Positions 6,585 through 15,595 of a DNA stretch of 26,046 nucleotides are shown here, piece after piece. Both the position numbers and the translations under genes were made by a program. The stretch is taken from positions 1 through 26,046 of the forward strand of contig JAJECF010000238.1 of the NCBI GenBank assembly GCA_022822125.1, given 5' to 3'. The stretch is from Alphaproteobacteria bacterium. GTDB lineage: Bacteria > Pseudomonadota > Alphaproteobacteria > Bin95. Below the pieces are notes generated by a model. That model was not told the origin of the DNA. It saw only the letters and a program-made list of their open reading frames with translations, and made no database searches. Position 1 is the first letter of the stretch; the number at the start of each line of letters is the position of its first letter.

Positions 6585-8015
6585 TCAGGCCGCGAGCGCA
6601 AGCAGGTGGTCCAGGTCCAGATGCGTCTCCAGATGATCCGCCAGGCCGTCCAGCACGGAGTCGATCTCTGCCTCCCAGGCCCGCTGCCGCTCCCTGCCCA
6701 TCTGTGCGAGAAAGCGCGCGCGGAAGCCGTCATTGGCGAACAGGCCGTGGCAATAGGTGCCGAACACGAGGCCATCGTCCGAGATCGCGCCCTCCGGCCG
6801 CCCGTCGAGATGCAGGAACGGCCGCGCGAGGCCCGGCCCGAAGCTGCGGCCCATATGGATTTCGTAGCCGGTGAGCCCGTCGGCGGTGCGGACCGGGACG
6901 GTGCGCTTCTCCGCCTCCAGCACCGTCTCGATGTCGAGCAGGCCGAGACCGGCGCTCTCTCCCGGCGGCCCCTCGATTCCCTCCGGGTCCGACACGATCC
7001 GGCCCAGCATCTGGAAACCGCCGCAGAGCCCGAGCACGCGGCCGCCCCGGCGCAGATGGGCGCGGATGTCGATGTCCCAGCCCTCGGCCAGCAGGAAGGC
7101 GAGGTCGGCGCGCGTGTTCTTGCTGCCCGGCAGCACGGCGAGGTCGATATCGGCGGGCAGCGCCTCGCCCGGGCCCACGAAACGGACGCCGACCTCGCCC
7201 GCCAGCGGGTCGAGATCGTCGAAATTGGCGATGCGCGGATAGCGGAAGGCCGCGACGCGCGGCGGCCCCGCCGGCGAGCGGCCGGCCTCCAGCGCCATGG
7301 AATCCTCCGCCGGCAGCTTGCGCGCGTCCTCGAACCAGGGCACCACGCCGAGGCAGGGCAGGCCCGCAAGCCGCTCCAGCGCCGGAATCGCGGGGTCGAA
7401 CAGGGCCGGGTCGCCGCGGAACTTGTTGACGATATAGCCGCAGAGCCTGGCCGCATCGCCCGGCGGCAGCACATGGCGCGTGCCGGCGATCGCCGCGATA
7501 ACCCCGCCGCGGTCGATGTCGGCGACCAGCGCCACCGGCAGCCCGGCGGCCTCGGCGAAGCCCATATTGGCGATGTCGCCCGCGCGGAGGTTGATCTCGG
7601 ACGCGCTGCCGGCGCCCTCCACCAGCACCAGGTCCGCCTCGGCCGCAAGCCGGCGAAAGGCCCCCAGCGCGCCCTCCAGCAGGCTGCCCTTCAGGCGCGC
7701 ATAGTCCCTGGCGTCCGCCCGCCCGATCGCGCGTCCCGCCAGCACGACCTGCGCCCCCCGTTCGGATTCGGGCTTCAGCAGCACCGGGTTCATATCGACA
7801 TGCGGCGCAACCCCGGCGGCGCGCGCCTGGAGCGCCTGGGCGCGCCCGATCTCGCCGCCTTCCGGCGTGACTGCGGCATTGTTCGACATGTTCTGCGGCT
7901 TGAACGGCCTCACGCGCAGGCCGCGCCGCGCCCACGCCCGGCAAAGGCCCGCCACGATGAGCGACTTGCCGGCGTCCGAGCCGGTTCCCTGAATCATCAG
8001 TGCTTTTGCCGGCAC
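6585..8015 (-). CDS. cobQ: Cobyric acid synthase CobQ
   Basis: CobQ amidates the b, d, e and g side chains of adenosylcobyrinic acid a,c-diamide using glutamine and ATP, giving adenosylcobyric acid. The 476-residue protein has the N-terminal P-loop-like GTGSDAGKS (10-18), the following [13 protein letters not shown] block, and a C-terminal class I glutamine amidotransferase domain with Cys331 in [11 protein letters not shown] and His423 in TYCHGLF. Length is normal for the family. The start is GTG at 8015; an internal ATG at codon 7 is an alternative, as neither has a strong ribosome site. It is the last gene of the cob operon, 33 nt behind the SYLF gene, and converges on the DUF6883/DUF4926 pair across the palindromic repeats. 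Confidence 0.96.
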   Translation of the reverse strand: MPAKALMIQGTGSDAGKSLIVAGLCRAWARRGLRVRPFKPQNMSNNAAVTPEGGEIGRAQALQARAAGVAPHVDMNPVLLKPESERGAQVVLAGRAIGRADARDYARLKGSLLEGALGAFRRLAAEADLVLVEGAGSASEINLRAGDIANMGFAEAAGLPVALVADIDRGGVIAAIAGTRHVLPPGDAARLCGYIVNKFRGDPALFDPAIPALERLAGLPCLGVVPWFEDARKLPAEDSMALEAGRSPAGPPRVAAFRYPRIANFDDLDPLAGEVGVRFVGPGEALPADIDLAVLPGSKNTRADLAFLLAEGWDIDIRAHLRRGGRVLGLCGGFQMLGRIVSDPEGIEGPPGESAGLGLLDIETVLEAEKRTVPVRTADGLTGYEIHMGRSFGPGLARPFLHLDGRPEGAISDDGLVFGTYCHGLFANDGFRARFLAQMGRERQRAWEAEIDSVLDGLADHLETHLDLDHLLALAA

Positions 8016-8048
8016 GAGGCGGCGGCCGCTGCGAGAGGAACCGGCCCG

Positions 8049-8747
8049 CTAGAACCGGCCCAGCGCCTCGCGGAGCCCGTCGGCGGCCGGGTTGGCGTGG
8101 GCGCGATCGATGACGATGGCGCGAGGCGTTGCATCGTCGCCGTAGAAGGCCCGGTTCCAGTCCTGGCGGCGCGCGATGACCGCGCCTTCCAGGGAGGCGC
8201 CGGCGAAGAGGCCCTGGCTTGTGGAGAAGGAGAGGATGTCGGCGCCGATATTGCTGGTTGTCGCGCCGTCTATGCCCGCGCCTTTCGGGCCGGCGGCGAC
8301 GGAGGCGTCGGCGCCGAGTTTCATCTGGTCCTCAAGCACCGCCTTGAGGGCGCCGGCCGTGCGCATCAGCAGCATGGCCTCGGCGGTCTGGCCGCCGATT
8401 TGCAGGCCGAAGCTGATCGAGGCCATGGTGAAGAAGGCCGGATAGCTCCATGACCCCTTCTCGTTGCGCGTCAGCAGCACGCCGCTGCCGCCCTCGCCGC
8501 CGAAGAAGAACGCGCCCTTGATGAGTGTCGGGAAGATGAGCACCGCCCTCGCCTCGCCGAGGAAATGCCGGAGGCTCGGCCCGACATCCGGGTCGCGGGC
8601 GAGGCGCTGCACCGTAATGCGGGCCTTGGCCACAAGCTCTGTCGCCTCCGCCTCTTCGGTCGCAGCCGTTGCGGGCGGCGACCACAGGGCGGCGACCAGC
8701 AGGAGCGGAAGAATCGGACGGGCGGACATGTGCTTCATCGGCGCCAT
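8049..8747 (-). CDS. SYLF (Ysc84/DUF500) lipid-binding domain protein, exported
   Basis: A 232-residue protein with a typical signal peptide (hydrophobic ILPLLLVAALW, likely cleavage after PATA near residue 28) followed by a SYLF domain: LIFPTLIKGAFFFGGEGGSG, the central SFGLQIGGQTAEAMLLMRT and SFSTSQGLFAGASLEGAVI. SYLF domains bind phosphoinositides in eukaryotes; the bacterial proteins are periplasmic or envelope-associated with poorly known roles. It lies only 4 nt after cobO and 33 nt before cobQ, so it is embedded in the cobalamin operon, although no cobalamin role is known for the family. Confidence 0.88.
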   Translation of the reverse strand: MAPMKHMSARPILPLLLVAALWSPPATAATEEAEATELVAKARITVQRLARDPDVGPSLRHFLGEARAVLIFPTLIKGAFFFGGEGGSGVLLTRNEKGSWSYPAFFTMASISFGLQIGGQTAEAMLLMRTAGALKAVLEDQMKLGADASVAAGPKGAGIDGATTSNIGADILSFSTSQGLFAGASLEGAVIARRQDWNRAFYGDDATPRAIVIDRAHANPAADGLREALGRF

Positions 8748-8751
8748 GCTC

Positions 8752-9381
8752 CTAGAATTCGATGCCGATCTGCGCCTTCACGCCGGCGCGGAAAGGGTGC
8801 TTGACCAGGGTCATCTCGGTCACAAGATCGGCAGCTTCGATCAATTCGGGCTTCGCATTGCGTCCGGTGACGACGACATGCAGGCCGTCCCGGCGGTTCG
8901 TCAGCACGGACAGGACCCGGTCGAGGTCGAGATAGCCGTAGCGCAGCACGATGTTCAACTCGTCGAGGATCACCATGGCGTTGGACGGGTCGGCCATCAT
9001 GGCCTCCGACATCTCCCAGGCCGCTTCGGCGGCGGCGATGTCGCGCGCCCGGTCCTGCGTCTCCCAGGTGAAGCCCTCGCCCATGGCGCGAATCTCGATC
9101 AGGTCCGGGAAGCGGGCGAAGACCTCGCGCTCTCCCGTCTTCCAAACGCCCTTGACGAATTGCACCACACCGACCCTGAGGCCGTTTCCGACGGCGCGGG
9201 CGGCCAGCCCGAAGGCCGCGGTCGATTTGCCCTTGCCCTTGCCGGTGTGGACGATCAGAAGGCCTTTTTCGATGGTCTTGGCGGCCAGCATCCGGTCGCG
9301 CGCCGCCTTGCGCTTGCGGGCTTTCTCATTGGCCCGGGCGTTGACGGCCTCCTCGTCGAGGATGCCGGGGTCTCGGCTCAT
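8752..9381 (-). CDS. cobO: Cob(I)yrinic acid a,c-diamide adenosyltransferase CobO
   Basis: CobO/BtuR transfers the 5'-deoxyadenosyl group from ATP to the cobalt of cob(I)yrinic acid a,c-diamide. The 209-residue protein shows the family P-loop HTGKGKGKST (45-54), VGVVQFVKG, the MGEGFTWETQD segment, the LDELNIVLRYGYLD motif and the ending VKAQIGIEF. The N-terminal 35 residues are a charged helix typical of the family. Its ATG overlaps the cobN stop by 4 nt (ATGA at 9378-9381), indicating coupled translation directly after cobalt insertion. Length and motifs are intact. Confidence 0.97.
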   Translation of the reverse strand: MSRDPGILDEEAVNARANEKARKRKAARDRMLAAKTIEKGLLIVHTGKGKGKSTAAFGLAARAVGNGLRVGVVQFVKGVWKTGEREVFARFPDLIEIRAMGEGFTWETQDRARDIAAAEAAWEMSEAMMADPSNAMVILDELNIVLRYGYLDLDRVLSVLTNRRDGLHVVVTGRNAKPELIEAADLVTEMTLVKHPFRAGVKAQIGIEF

Positions 9382-12300
9382 GGGCGCTCTCCGCTGGCCA
9401 GCGAGCGTAGCAGATCATAGCCGAAATTGGCTCTGGGCCGCCACAGGCCCCGGTCCAGCGCCTCCAGGAATCGCGCCGCCGTCTCGCGGAGCGCGGCCGG
9501 GTTGCTCCGCTCCATGAACGCGCACACCGCCTCGTCGCGGATATAGGCGTCGAACAGCATCTCGAAATGCCAGTCGCGCGCCACACCCGTCGTCGCGGCG
9601 AAGGCGAAGAGGTAATCGACCGTGGCGGCGATCTCGAAGGCGCCCTTGTAGCCGTGGCGCATGACGCCCTGAATCCATTTGGGGTTGGCCGCGCGGGCGC
9701 GCACCGTGCGGGCGATCTCCTCCTCCAGGCTCATGATGCGCGGGCGTTCCGGGCGGGTGTGGTCGTTGTGATAGACCGCGGGCCGGCGCCCGGAGAGCAT
9801 GGTCGCCGCCGCCGCAAGCCCGCCCTCGAACTGGTAGTAGTCGTCGCTGTCCAGCAGGTCGTGCTCGCGATTGTCCTGGTTGTGGACAACGGCCTCGACG
9901 CGCGCGAGCCGGCGCTCGAAAGCGCGGTGCGCGGGCCGGCCTTCCTCGCCCGCGCCATAGGCGTAGCCACCCCAGGCGACATAGGCGCGCGCAAGGTCCT
10001 CCGGGCCGTCCCAGCCGCCCTCGTCGATCAGGGCCTGCAGGCCCGCGCCATAGGCGCCCGGCATGGAGCCGAACACCCGCCAGGTCGCCTCGCGGAAGCC
10101 GTCGCCTTCCGGCGTGTAGAGCGGGTTGTCGTCCTCATCCAGCCGGGCGACCGCGCGCACCGCGCTGTCGAACAGGTCGATCAGCCCCGGAAAGGCGTCG
10201 CGGAAGAACCCGGAAATGCGCAGCGTGACATCGACGCGCGGGCGGTCCAGCACACGGCGCGGCACGATCTCGAAGCCCGTGACCCGGCCCGAGTCGTTGT
10301 CCCATGTCGGCCGCACGCCCATCAGCGCCAATGCCTGCGCAATGTCGTCGCCGCCGGTCCGCATGGCGCTCGTGCCCCAGGCGGAGAGCGCCAGCGCGCG
10401 CGGCCAATTGCCGTGGTCGCGGACATGGCGCTCGACCAGCAGCGTCGCCGAATGCCAGCCAAGCTGCGCGGCGGCGGGCGTCGGCACGGCGCGGGTATCG
10501 ACGGAATAGAAATTGCGCCCCGTCGGCAGCACGTCAGGCCGGCCCCGCGTCGGCGCGCCGGAGGGGCCGGGCTCGACGAAGCGCCCGGCAAGGCCTGCCT
10601 TGAGGCCGGCCATTTCCGCCGCGCCCGAACGGTCGAGCGCCGGGGCCAGCGTCTCGTTCAGAAAGTCGAGCGCGGCGGCGCTTTCGGGCCCGGGCGCCGC
10701 CGCCGCGCCTTCCGCCAGCCGCGCCATCGCCGCCTCCAGCCGCTCCAGCGTGTCGCCGGCCGTGCGCCAGAGGCCGTCGCCCGCCAGCAAGGCCGGCCGC
10801 GGGCCGGTCCAGGGCGCGGCAAGGTCTTCGCCGAGTTCGAGACCGAGATCCGCCATGAGCGCCGGCAACAGCCGCGAGCGCATGGCGGCCACAAGCAGGT
10901 CGCGCCGCTGGCGGCCCTCGGGAGAGGCGCCGAAGACATGCAGCCCGTCGCGGATCTGCAACTCCTTCAGCTCGCAGAGATAGCCGTCGAGCTTGCCGAG
11001 CGACGCCGCCTCGCCGTCCTCCGGGCGGATGCCGCAATCGGCCGCCAGGCCATCGCGTCCCGCAAGGTCGAGGATCGCCTCGGCCAGCACCGGCAGGCGG
11101 CGCGGGTCGAGCGCCGCGGCCTGGAAATATTCGTCCACCAGCCGTTCCAGCTCCACCATGGGTCCGTGGCTTCCGGCGCGCGTGAGCGGCGGGGTCAAAT
11201 GGTCCACGATTGCGGCATGAGTGCGGCGCTTCGCCTGCGAGCCCTCGCCCGGATCGTTAACGATGAAGGGATAGAGGTTAGGCACAGGGCCGAGCACGGC
11301 GTCCGGGAAGCAGTCCCGGGACAGCGCCAGCGCCTTGCCCGGCAGCCATTCCAGATTGCCATGCTTGCCGAGATGGACGACCGCATGCGCCCCGAAGCCG
11401 CGCCTCAACCAGCCATAGAACGCCAGATAGGCGGGCGGCGGCGGCAGGGCGGGGTCGTGGTAGCTGGAAGCCGGGTCGATATCGTAGCCGCGCGAGGGCT
11501 GCACCGCGACAGCGATATCACCGAACAGGAGCGCCGGTATTGCGTAATCCCGGCAGTCGAGGCCCCAGCGTTCCCGCACCGCGGCCAGCGCGCCGGCGGG
11601 CAGATCGTCCAGAAAGGCCCGGAACGCGCGTTCCGGAAAGACCGGACCTTCGGTCCGCGCCTGCTGGAGCCGGCGCATGAGCACGTCGCCATCCGCCGGC
11701 AGACCTTCGGCCCCGAGCGCGCGGAGCACGGCGAGCGCCGAGGCGGGGGTGTCGAGACCGACGCCATTGCCGATGCGCCCGTCCCGCGTCGGGTAATTGG
11801 CGAGGATCACGGCGATGCGCTTGCGCCCCGGACGGCGGAGCCTGGCCCAATTGGCGGCGAGCTTCGCCACGAAACGCGCCCGGTCGCGGACGGGCCGGTA
11901 GCGGGCGATGCTGCATTCCGTCGCCTCGTCGCGCCGGCTCGCGGCCTTGAAGGACACGGCGCGCGAGATCAACCGTCCGTCCACTTCCGGCAGCGCAATG
12001 TTCATGGCGATGTCGCGCGGGGACAGGCCGCGCGTTCCCTCGCGCCATGCGGCCTCCGCGCCGCCGGAGAGCACCGCCTGGACCACCGGGCAGTCATAGC
12101 GGTCGAGCGGCCCCGGGCCGTCCGCGCCGCGCGCGGCGAAGCCGGTGGTGTTGACGATGACGACCGGCGGCTCCTTCGCGAACAGGCGCGCCAGCAGGCC
12201 GAGAGAGTCCGGGTCCTTCAGACTGGAGACGGCGACCGGCCGGGGCGCGAGACCCGCCGCCGCCATTTCCTCCGCCAGCATGTCGATGGCCGCGACATTG

Positions 12301-12896
12301 CCCGCCTGCAGATGCGCCCGGTAGAACAGCAGCGGCGCTACCGGGCCGGCGCCAGCGGGGGCATTGTAGGGTTGCGCGCGCGGGATCGGCGCGGGCTCCC
12401 GCCAGGCGGCGGGCCGGCCGAGCAGATGGGCCGCATAGCGCAGGCAGTTGAGCGCATTGTCGGGGCCGCCCTCCGCCAGATAGCGCCAGAGGCGGCGGCA
12501 GCCGTCCGCATCGAGGCTGGACCAGGCGTCGAGCTCCGGGTCCGGCCGGTCGTCGCCCGGCAGCAGCGCGACCGGCGCCTCCAGCGCGCCCAGACGCTCG
12601 ACGCCGTAAGGCCAGTAGCCGCGCCCGCCGAGCAGGCGCGCCACGACCAGCCGGGCGCGCGAGAGCACCCGCTCGACATACAGATCGACGGAAAGATTGT
12701 GGCCGAGCGCCATGACGTTGGCGAGCCGGAGCGTCGGGGCGCGGCTGTCCTCGGCGAGGCGCTTGCGCTGGGCTTCGGCCAGCAGGGCGAGTTCGGTGTC
12801 GGCGGCGCTCAGGATTACGATGTCGCCCGGCGTCTGGCCGAGATCGACCGCCTCGCCGTCCTCAACCGCGCCCGGGGTTGCGGCTAGGAGATGCAC
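9378..12896 (-). CDS. cobN: Cobaltochelatase large subunit CobN
   Basis: CobN is the large subunit of the ATP-dependent aerobic cobaltochelatase, inserting Co2+ into hydrogenobyrinic acid a,c-diamide together with CobS and CobT. The 1172-residue protein is near the usual family length. Diagnostic blocks are visible: HLGKHGNLEWLPGK near residue 510, the conserved HNDHTRPERPRIMSLEEE near 1040, and the closing WIQGVMRHGYKGAFEIAAT with WHFEMLFDAYI. It is cytoplasmic, with no signal or membrane segment. The ATG at 12896 lies within the last codons of cobW (13-nt overlap) and its stop overlaps the cobO start, so cobW-cobN-cobO form one coupled unit. cobS and cobT are not in the window, as is common in alphaproteobacteria. 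Confidence 0.96.
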   Translation of the reverse strand: MHLLAATPGAVEDGEAVDLGQTPGDIVILSAADTELALLAEAQRKRLAEDSRAPTLRLANVMALGHNLSVDLYVERVLSRARLVVARLLGGRGYWPYGVERLGALEAPVALLPGDDRPDPELDAWSSLDADGCRRLWRYLAEGGPDNALNCLRYAAHLLGRPAAWREPAPIPRAQPYNAPAGAGPVAPLLFYRAHLQAGNVAAIDMLAEEMAAAGLAPRPVAVSSLKDPDSLGLLARLFAKEPPVVIVNTTGFAARGADGPGPLDRYDCPVVQAVLSGGAEAAWREGTRGLSPRDIAMNIALPEVDGRLISRAVSFKAASRRDEATECSIARYRPVRDRARFVAKLAANWARLRRPGRKRIAVILANYPTRDGRIGNGVGLDTPASALAVLRALGAEGLPADGDVLMRRLQQARTEGPVFPERAFRAFLDDLPAGALAAVRERWGLDCRDYAIPALLFGDIAVAVQPSRGYDIDPASSYHDPALPPPPAYLAFYGWLRRGFGAHAVVHLGKHGNLEWLPGKALALSRDCFPDAVLGPVPNLYPFIVNDPGEGSQAKRRTHAAIVDHLTPPLTRAGSHGPMVELERLVDEYFQAAALDPRRLPVLAEAILDLAGRDGLAADCGIRPEDGEAASLGKLDGYLCELKELQIRDGLHVFGASPEGRQRRDLLVAAMRSRLLPALMADLGLELGEDLAAPWTGPRPALLAGDGLWRTAGDTLERLEAAMARLAEGAAAAPGPESAAALDFLNETLAPALDRSGAAEMAGLKAGLAGRFVEPGPSGAPTRGRPDVLPTGRNFYSVDTRAVPTPAAAQLGWHSATLLVERHVRDHGNWPRALALSAWGTSAMRTGGDDIAQALALMGVRPTWDNDSGRVTGFEIVPRRVLDRPRVDVTLRISGFFRDAFPGLIDLFDSAVRAVARLDEDDNPLYTPEGDGFREATWRVFGSMPGAYGAGLQALIDEGGWDGPEDLARAYVAWGGYAYGAGEEGRPAHRAFERRLARVEAVVHNQDNREHDLLDSDDYYQFEGGLAAAATMLSGRRPAVYHNDHTRPERPRIMSLEEEIARTVRARAANPKWIQGVMRHGYKGAFEIAATVDYLFAFAATTGVARDWHFEMLFDAYIRDEAVCAFMERSNPAALRETAARFLEALDRGLWRPRANFGYDLLRSLASGERP

Positions 12897-13927
12897 CGCC
12901 CGCCGAGCGTCCGGGCCACGGCCTCGCGGTCGAGGCCGGCGAAGCCGATCACCACCAGCCGCGTCGCCGGCGCCTCGCCGGCCCGCCAGGGCCGGTCGTA
13001 CCAGGTCTCGGTGCGCGCGCCGACGCCCTGCACGGCGAGCCGCATCGCCTTGCCCTCGACCGCGGCGAAGCCCTTGATGCGCAGCACGTCGTGGCCGCGC
13101 GCGGCGTCCGCCATGCGTTCGGCGAGCGCCGCCGGCTCCACCGGCCCCGCCTCGACGGCGAAGCTCTCGAAGTCGTCATGATCGTGCCCGTCCTCGCCGT
13201 CATGGTGCGAGGGGCGCGCGTCGAGGTCGTCTTCCGCCGCCGCTTCCAGGCCGAGCAGCAGGCGCGCATCAACCGCGCCGCCGGTGGCGCCGACCGTCTT
13301 GACCGCGGGCGAGCGGAGTCCGGTCCGCACCCGGTCCAGCACGCCCGCCCAGGCTCCCGCATCGAGCAGGTCGCGCTTGTTGACGACGACGAGGTCGGCC
13401 GCGGCGAGCTGGTCTTCGAACAGCTCCTCCAGCGGCGCATCGTGGTCGAGCGCCGGATCGGCAAGCCGCGCCGCCTCCACCGCTTCCGGGTCGGCCGCAA
13501 AACGCCCGGCTGCGACGGCCGCGGCATCCACCACCGCGACCACGCCGTCCACCGTGGCGCGCGAGCGCACCTCCGGCCAGGCGAAGGCCTGCACAAGCGG
13601 CTTGGGCAGCGCCAGGCCGGAGGTCTCGATCACGATATGGTCGGGCGGGTCGGGCCGGTCGAGCAGCGCCTGCATGGTCGGCAGGAAATCGTCGGCGACC
13701 GTGCAACAGATGCAGCCATTGGCGAGTTCGACGATATCCTCGTCCTCGCAGCCCTCGATGCCACAGGCGCGCAGAAGATCGCCGTCTATGCCGAGATCGC
13801 CGAATTCGTTGACGACCACCGCCAGCCGCCGCCCGCCTGCATTCTCCAGCAGGCGGCGGACAAGGCTGGTCTTGCCGGCGCCGAGAAAGCCGGTGACGAC
13901 GGTTGCCGGGATTTTCGGTTTCAGCAT
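12884..13927 (-). CDS. cobW: CobW, GTP-dependent metal chaperone of the cobalamin pathway (COG0523)
   Basis: CobW is a G3E GTPase thought to deliver cobalt for the chelatase. The 347-residue protein has Walker A GFLGAGKTS (13-21), the metal-binding CxCC motif GCICC (71-75), the base-specificity NKRD (193-196) and a C-terminal CobW_C domain. A His/Asp-rich insert (HHDGEDGHDHDD, about 241-252) lies between the domains and may be a second metal site. I start at ATG 13927 because the Walker region follows immediately, as in homologues; an in-frame codon at 13993 would overlap the Uma2 gene's C-terminal region. It overlaps cobN by 13 nt, and the direct cobW-cobN linkage is classical. Confidence 0.95.
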   Translation of the reverse strand: MLKPKIPATVVTGFLGAGKTSLVRRLLENAGGRRLAVVVNEFGDLGIDGDLLRACGIEGCEDEDIVELANGCICCTVADDFLPTMQALLDRPDPPDHIVIETSGLALPKPLVQAFAWPEVRSRATVDGVVAVVDAAAVAAGRFAADPEAVEAARLADPALDHDAPLEELFEDQLAAADLVVVNKRDLLDAGAWAGVLDRVRTGLRSPAVKTVGATGGAVDARLLLGLEAAAEDDLDARPSHHDGEDGHDHDDFESFAVEAGPVEPAALAERMADAARGHDVLRIKGFAAVEGKAMRLAVQGVGARTETWYDRPWRAGEAPATRLVVIGFAGLDREAVARTLGGRCIS

Positions 13928-13967
13928 GGAACGAGGATTTCCGCCGGTCGGGAAGAGCCCGGCCGGC

Positions 13968-14642
13968 TTACCCGGCGGAAAGTTGCGATGCAATCAGGGC
14001 ATCGAGTTCACGACGCCGATTGTCCACAGCCAGTTCGAGCGCTTCCAGGACCAGTCCTGGCTGTGCGCGGGGCAGCACGACGGACGTCTCCAGCTCGAGC
14101 GGACCGGATGGCGCCAGCAAATCCAGCATCGTCGCTTCGGCGGTTCTGCGCCCGATGTCGAGCCGCCACATCTCCCGAACGCACAGGCGGCGGTAAAAGG
14201 CCGGCTTGTCGGCGTCGCCCCGGCTGCGCTCGACCTCGATGACGAGATCGGGGGGCGTCCGGTCCTCATAGGCCTCCAGCACGGCTTCGCCCTGTCGGCG
14301 GGCTTCGACCCACCGCTCCGCCCCGGGGCCGAGGTAAAAGCAGGCATCGGGTTCGGCGCCGGTCTTCTCGGGGTCCTCGGGGCGGCGCCAGCGGGTTGCT
14401 CCGAGCGCGATGGCGCGGATACCGAGCCTTTCGCCGATGGCGATAGCGGTCAATCCGGCGCCCCAGGCATAGCGCTCATGTTTCGAGGACGGAGACATGA
14501 GCGCTATGACGCCGCTTGCGGGGTCGATGAACACGCGCCGCGCGATCCTGCTCCAGTCGAGTCCCGCCAGAACCGGAATTTCCTCCGGCGCGAACCGGAA
14601 CCGGGTGAACTCGGAACCCATGCTGCCGACGGTGCGTTCCAT
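13968..14642 (-). CDS. Uma2 family (DUF820) PD-(D/E)xK nuclease-like protein
   Basis: A 224-residue protein of the Uma2 family, recognised by the early MSPSSKHE segment, EPDACFYLG (97-105), PPDLVIEVE (130-138), the following DKPAFYRRLCVREMWRLD and a later VVLPR strand. These form the restriction-endonuclease-like core; D99, E136/E138 and K146 are plausible catalytic residues. Uma2 proteins are abundant in cyanobacteria and some alphaproteobacteria, often in many copies, and their cellular role is unsettled. GGGAGC and GGAAAT precede the ATG at 14642. The gene stands between cobP and cobW on the same strand (78- and 40-nt gaps), so it is likely co-transcribed with cobalamin genes, probably as a later insertion. 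Confidence 0.88.
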   Translation of the reverse strand: MERTVGSMGSEFTRFRFAPEEIPVLAGLDWSRIARRVFIDPASGVIALMSPSSKHERYAWGAGLTAIAIGERLGIRAIALGATRWRRPEDPEKTGAEPDACFYLGPGAERWVEARRQGEAVLEAYEDRTPPDLVIEVERSRGDADKPAFYRRLCVREMWRLDIGRRTAEATMLDLLAPSGPLELETSVVLPRAQPGLVLEALELAVDNRRRELDALIASQLSAG

Positions 14643-14720
14643 ATTTCCGGGCTCCCGACTGCCGGCGCCGATACTAGGCCGCCTCGCGCTGCGGCTCCAG
14701 CCCTGCGCCTGCCTCGGCCT

Positions 14721-15212
14721 TCACGGCTTGAGCACCAGCGGCAGGCCGGCGGCCACGAACACGACGCGGTCGGCGATGCGCGCGACTTCCTCGTTCAGCC
14801 GCCCCTGCGCCTCGCGAAAGCGGCGGCCGAGCGGCGTTGCGGGCACGAGGCCCATGCCGGTCTCGTTGGAAACCAGCACCGTCTGCGCGCTGCGGCCCGC
14901 GAGCGCCTCCAGCAGCGCGCCGGTGTCGGGCTCCCGGCCGGCGGCGAGCGCATTCGAGAGCCAGAGCGTCAGGCAGTCTACAAGCACCGGCGCGTCCCGC
15001 GCGTCCGCCAGCGCTTCCGGCAGCCGGCGGGGCGCTTCCACGGTCGTCCAGCAAGGTCCCCGCCGGGCGCGATGGAGGGCGATGCGTTCCGCCATCTCGG
15101 CGTCGCCCGCCTCGGCCGTCGCGATATAGACGGCAGACCCGTCGAACAGCGATTCGGCGTAGCGGCTCTTGCCGGAGGCGGCGCCACCCAGCACCAGGGT
15201 CGTGGCGGTCAT
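14721..15212 (-). CDS. cobP: Bifunctional adenosylcobinamide kinase/adenosylcobinamide-phosphate guanylyltransferase (CobP/CobU)
   Basis: This enzyme phosphorylates adenosylcobinamide and then transfers GMP from GTP, giving adenosyl-GDP-cobinamide for lower-ligand attachment. The 163-residue protein starts at ATG 15212, immediately before the P-loop LVLGGAASGKSRYAE (7-20). His47 in RIALHRARRG is the expected guanylylated histidine, and VDCLTLWLSN and SNETGMGLVP are family motifs. An upstream in-frame extension to 15401 is low-complexity antisense to the DUF6460 gene, so I rejected it. It appears to be the first gene of the cob operon; the 87-bp divergent gap to the DUF6460 gene shows no recognisable B12 riboswitch. 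Confidence 0.94.
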   Translation of the reverse strand: MTATTLVLGGAASGKSRYAESLFDGSAVYIATAEAGDAEMAERIALHRARRGPCWTTVEAPRRLPEALADARDAPVLVDCLTLWLSNALAAGREPDTGALLEALAGRSAQTVLVSNETGMGLVPATPLGRRFREAQGRLNEEVARIADRVVFVAAGLPLVLKP

Positions 15213-15299
15213 GGACAGTCTGGTAACGGTGTTTCGTGCGCCGTTCAAGCCGCGCGCTCCGGGTCGACTTTCCGGGCCCGTCGGGGCATATCCCGGTGC

Positions 15300-15542
15300 A
15301 TGTTCACGCTGCTCCGCCGCATCCTCGCCTTCTATCTCGGCATCGGGCTTCTGCTGGGGCTGGTTGCGGGTTTCTCGCGCCTGTTCGTCCATATCGTCCA
15401 CGGTCTCGGGCCCGGCGAATTCGGCCCGGCGCTCGGCGATGCGGCCTTATGGGGTCTGATACGGCTCGGCCTCTGGCCGTGGCAGTTATGGACTCAGGTG
15501 GTGGAGGGCGAGCGCACGCTTCTCGGTTGGCTGCTGGCATGA
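15300..15542 (+). CDS. DUF6460-type small membrane protein
   Basis: An 80-residue protein starting at ATG 15300. It begins with FTLLRRILAFYLGIGLLLGL, a transmembrane segment from about residue 8 to 28, and has a second amphipathic/hydrophobic stretch (ALWGLIRLGLWPWQLW) near 48-64. The pattern fits the small alphaproteobacterial DUF6460 family, whose function is unknown. It is divergent from cobP and is followed 53 nt later by the dehydrogenase gene on the same strand. No regulatory site is evident in the short upstream gap. Confidence 0.7.
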   Translation: MFTLLRRILAFYLGIGLLLGLVAGFSRLFVHIVHGLGPGEFGPALGDAALWGLIRLGLWPWQLWTQVVEGERTLLGWLLA

Positions 15543-15595
15543 GGGCGCGGGCGGGCGCATAATCCGGGCTGCACCGCAGCAGGGGAAAGACGGCG

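Noticed and set aside
6161..7648. A 495-codon minus-strand frame overlapping cobQ
   Set aside because: It is an Arg/Ser/Ala-rich out-of-frame translation of cobQ and crosses the palindromic repeats.
9567..12887. A 1106-codon plus-strand frame opposite cobN
   Set aside because: It is an antisense shadow caused by high GC at third positions; there are no domains, and cobN is unambiguous on the other strand.
15213..15299. Possible cobalamin riboswitch before cobP
   Set aside because: The gap is shorter than a typical B12 riboswitch and I could not find the conserved B12-box or core pairing.
13284..15542. A 752-codon plus-strand open frame across cobW, Uma2 and cobP
   Set aside because: It is Ser/Arg/Pro-rich low-complexity translation antisense to three recognisable genes. 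Only its last 80 codons (the DUF6460 protein) look real.
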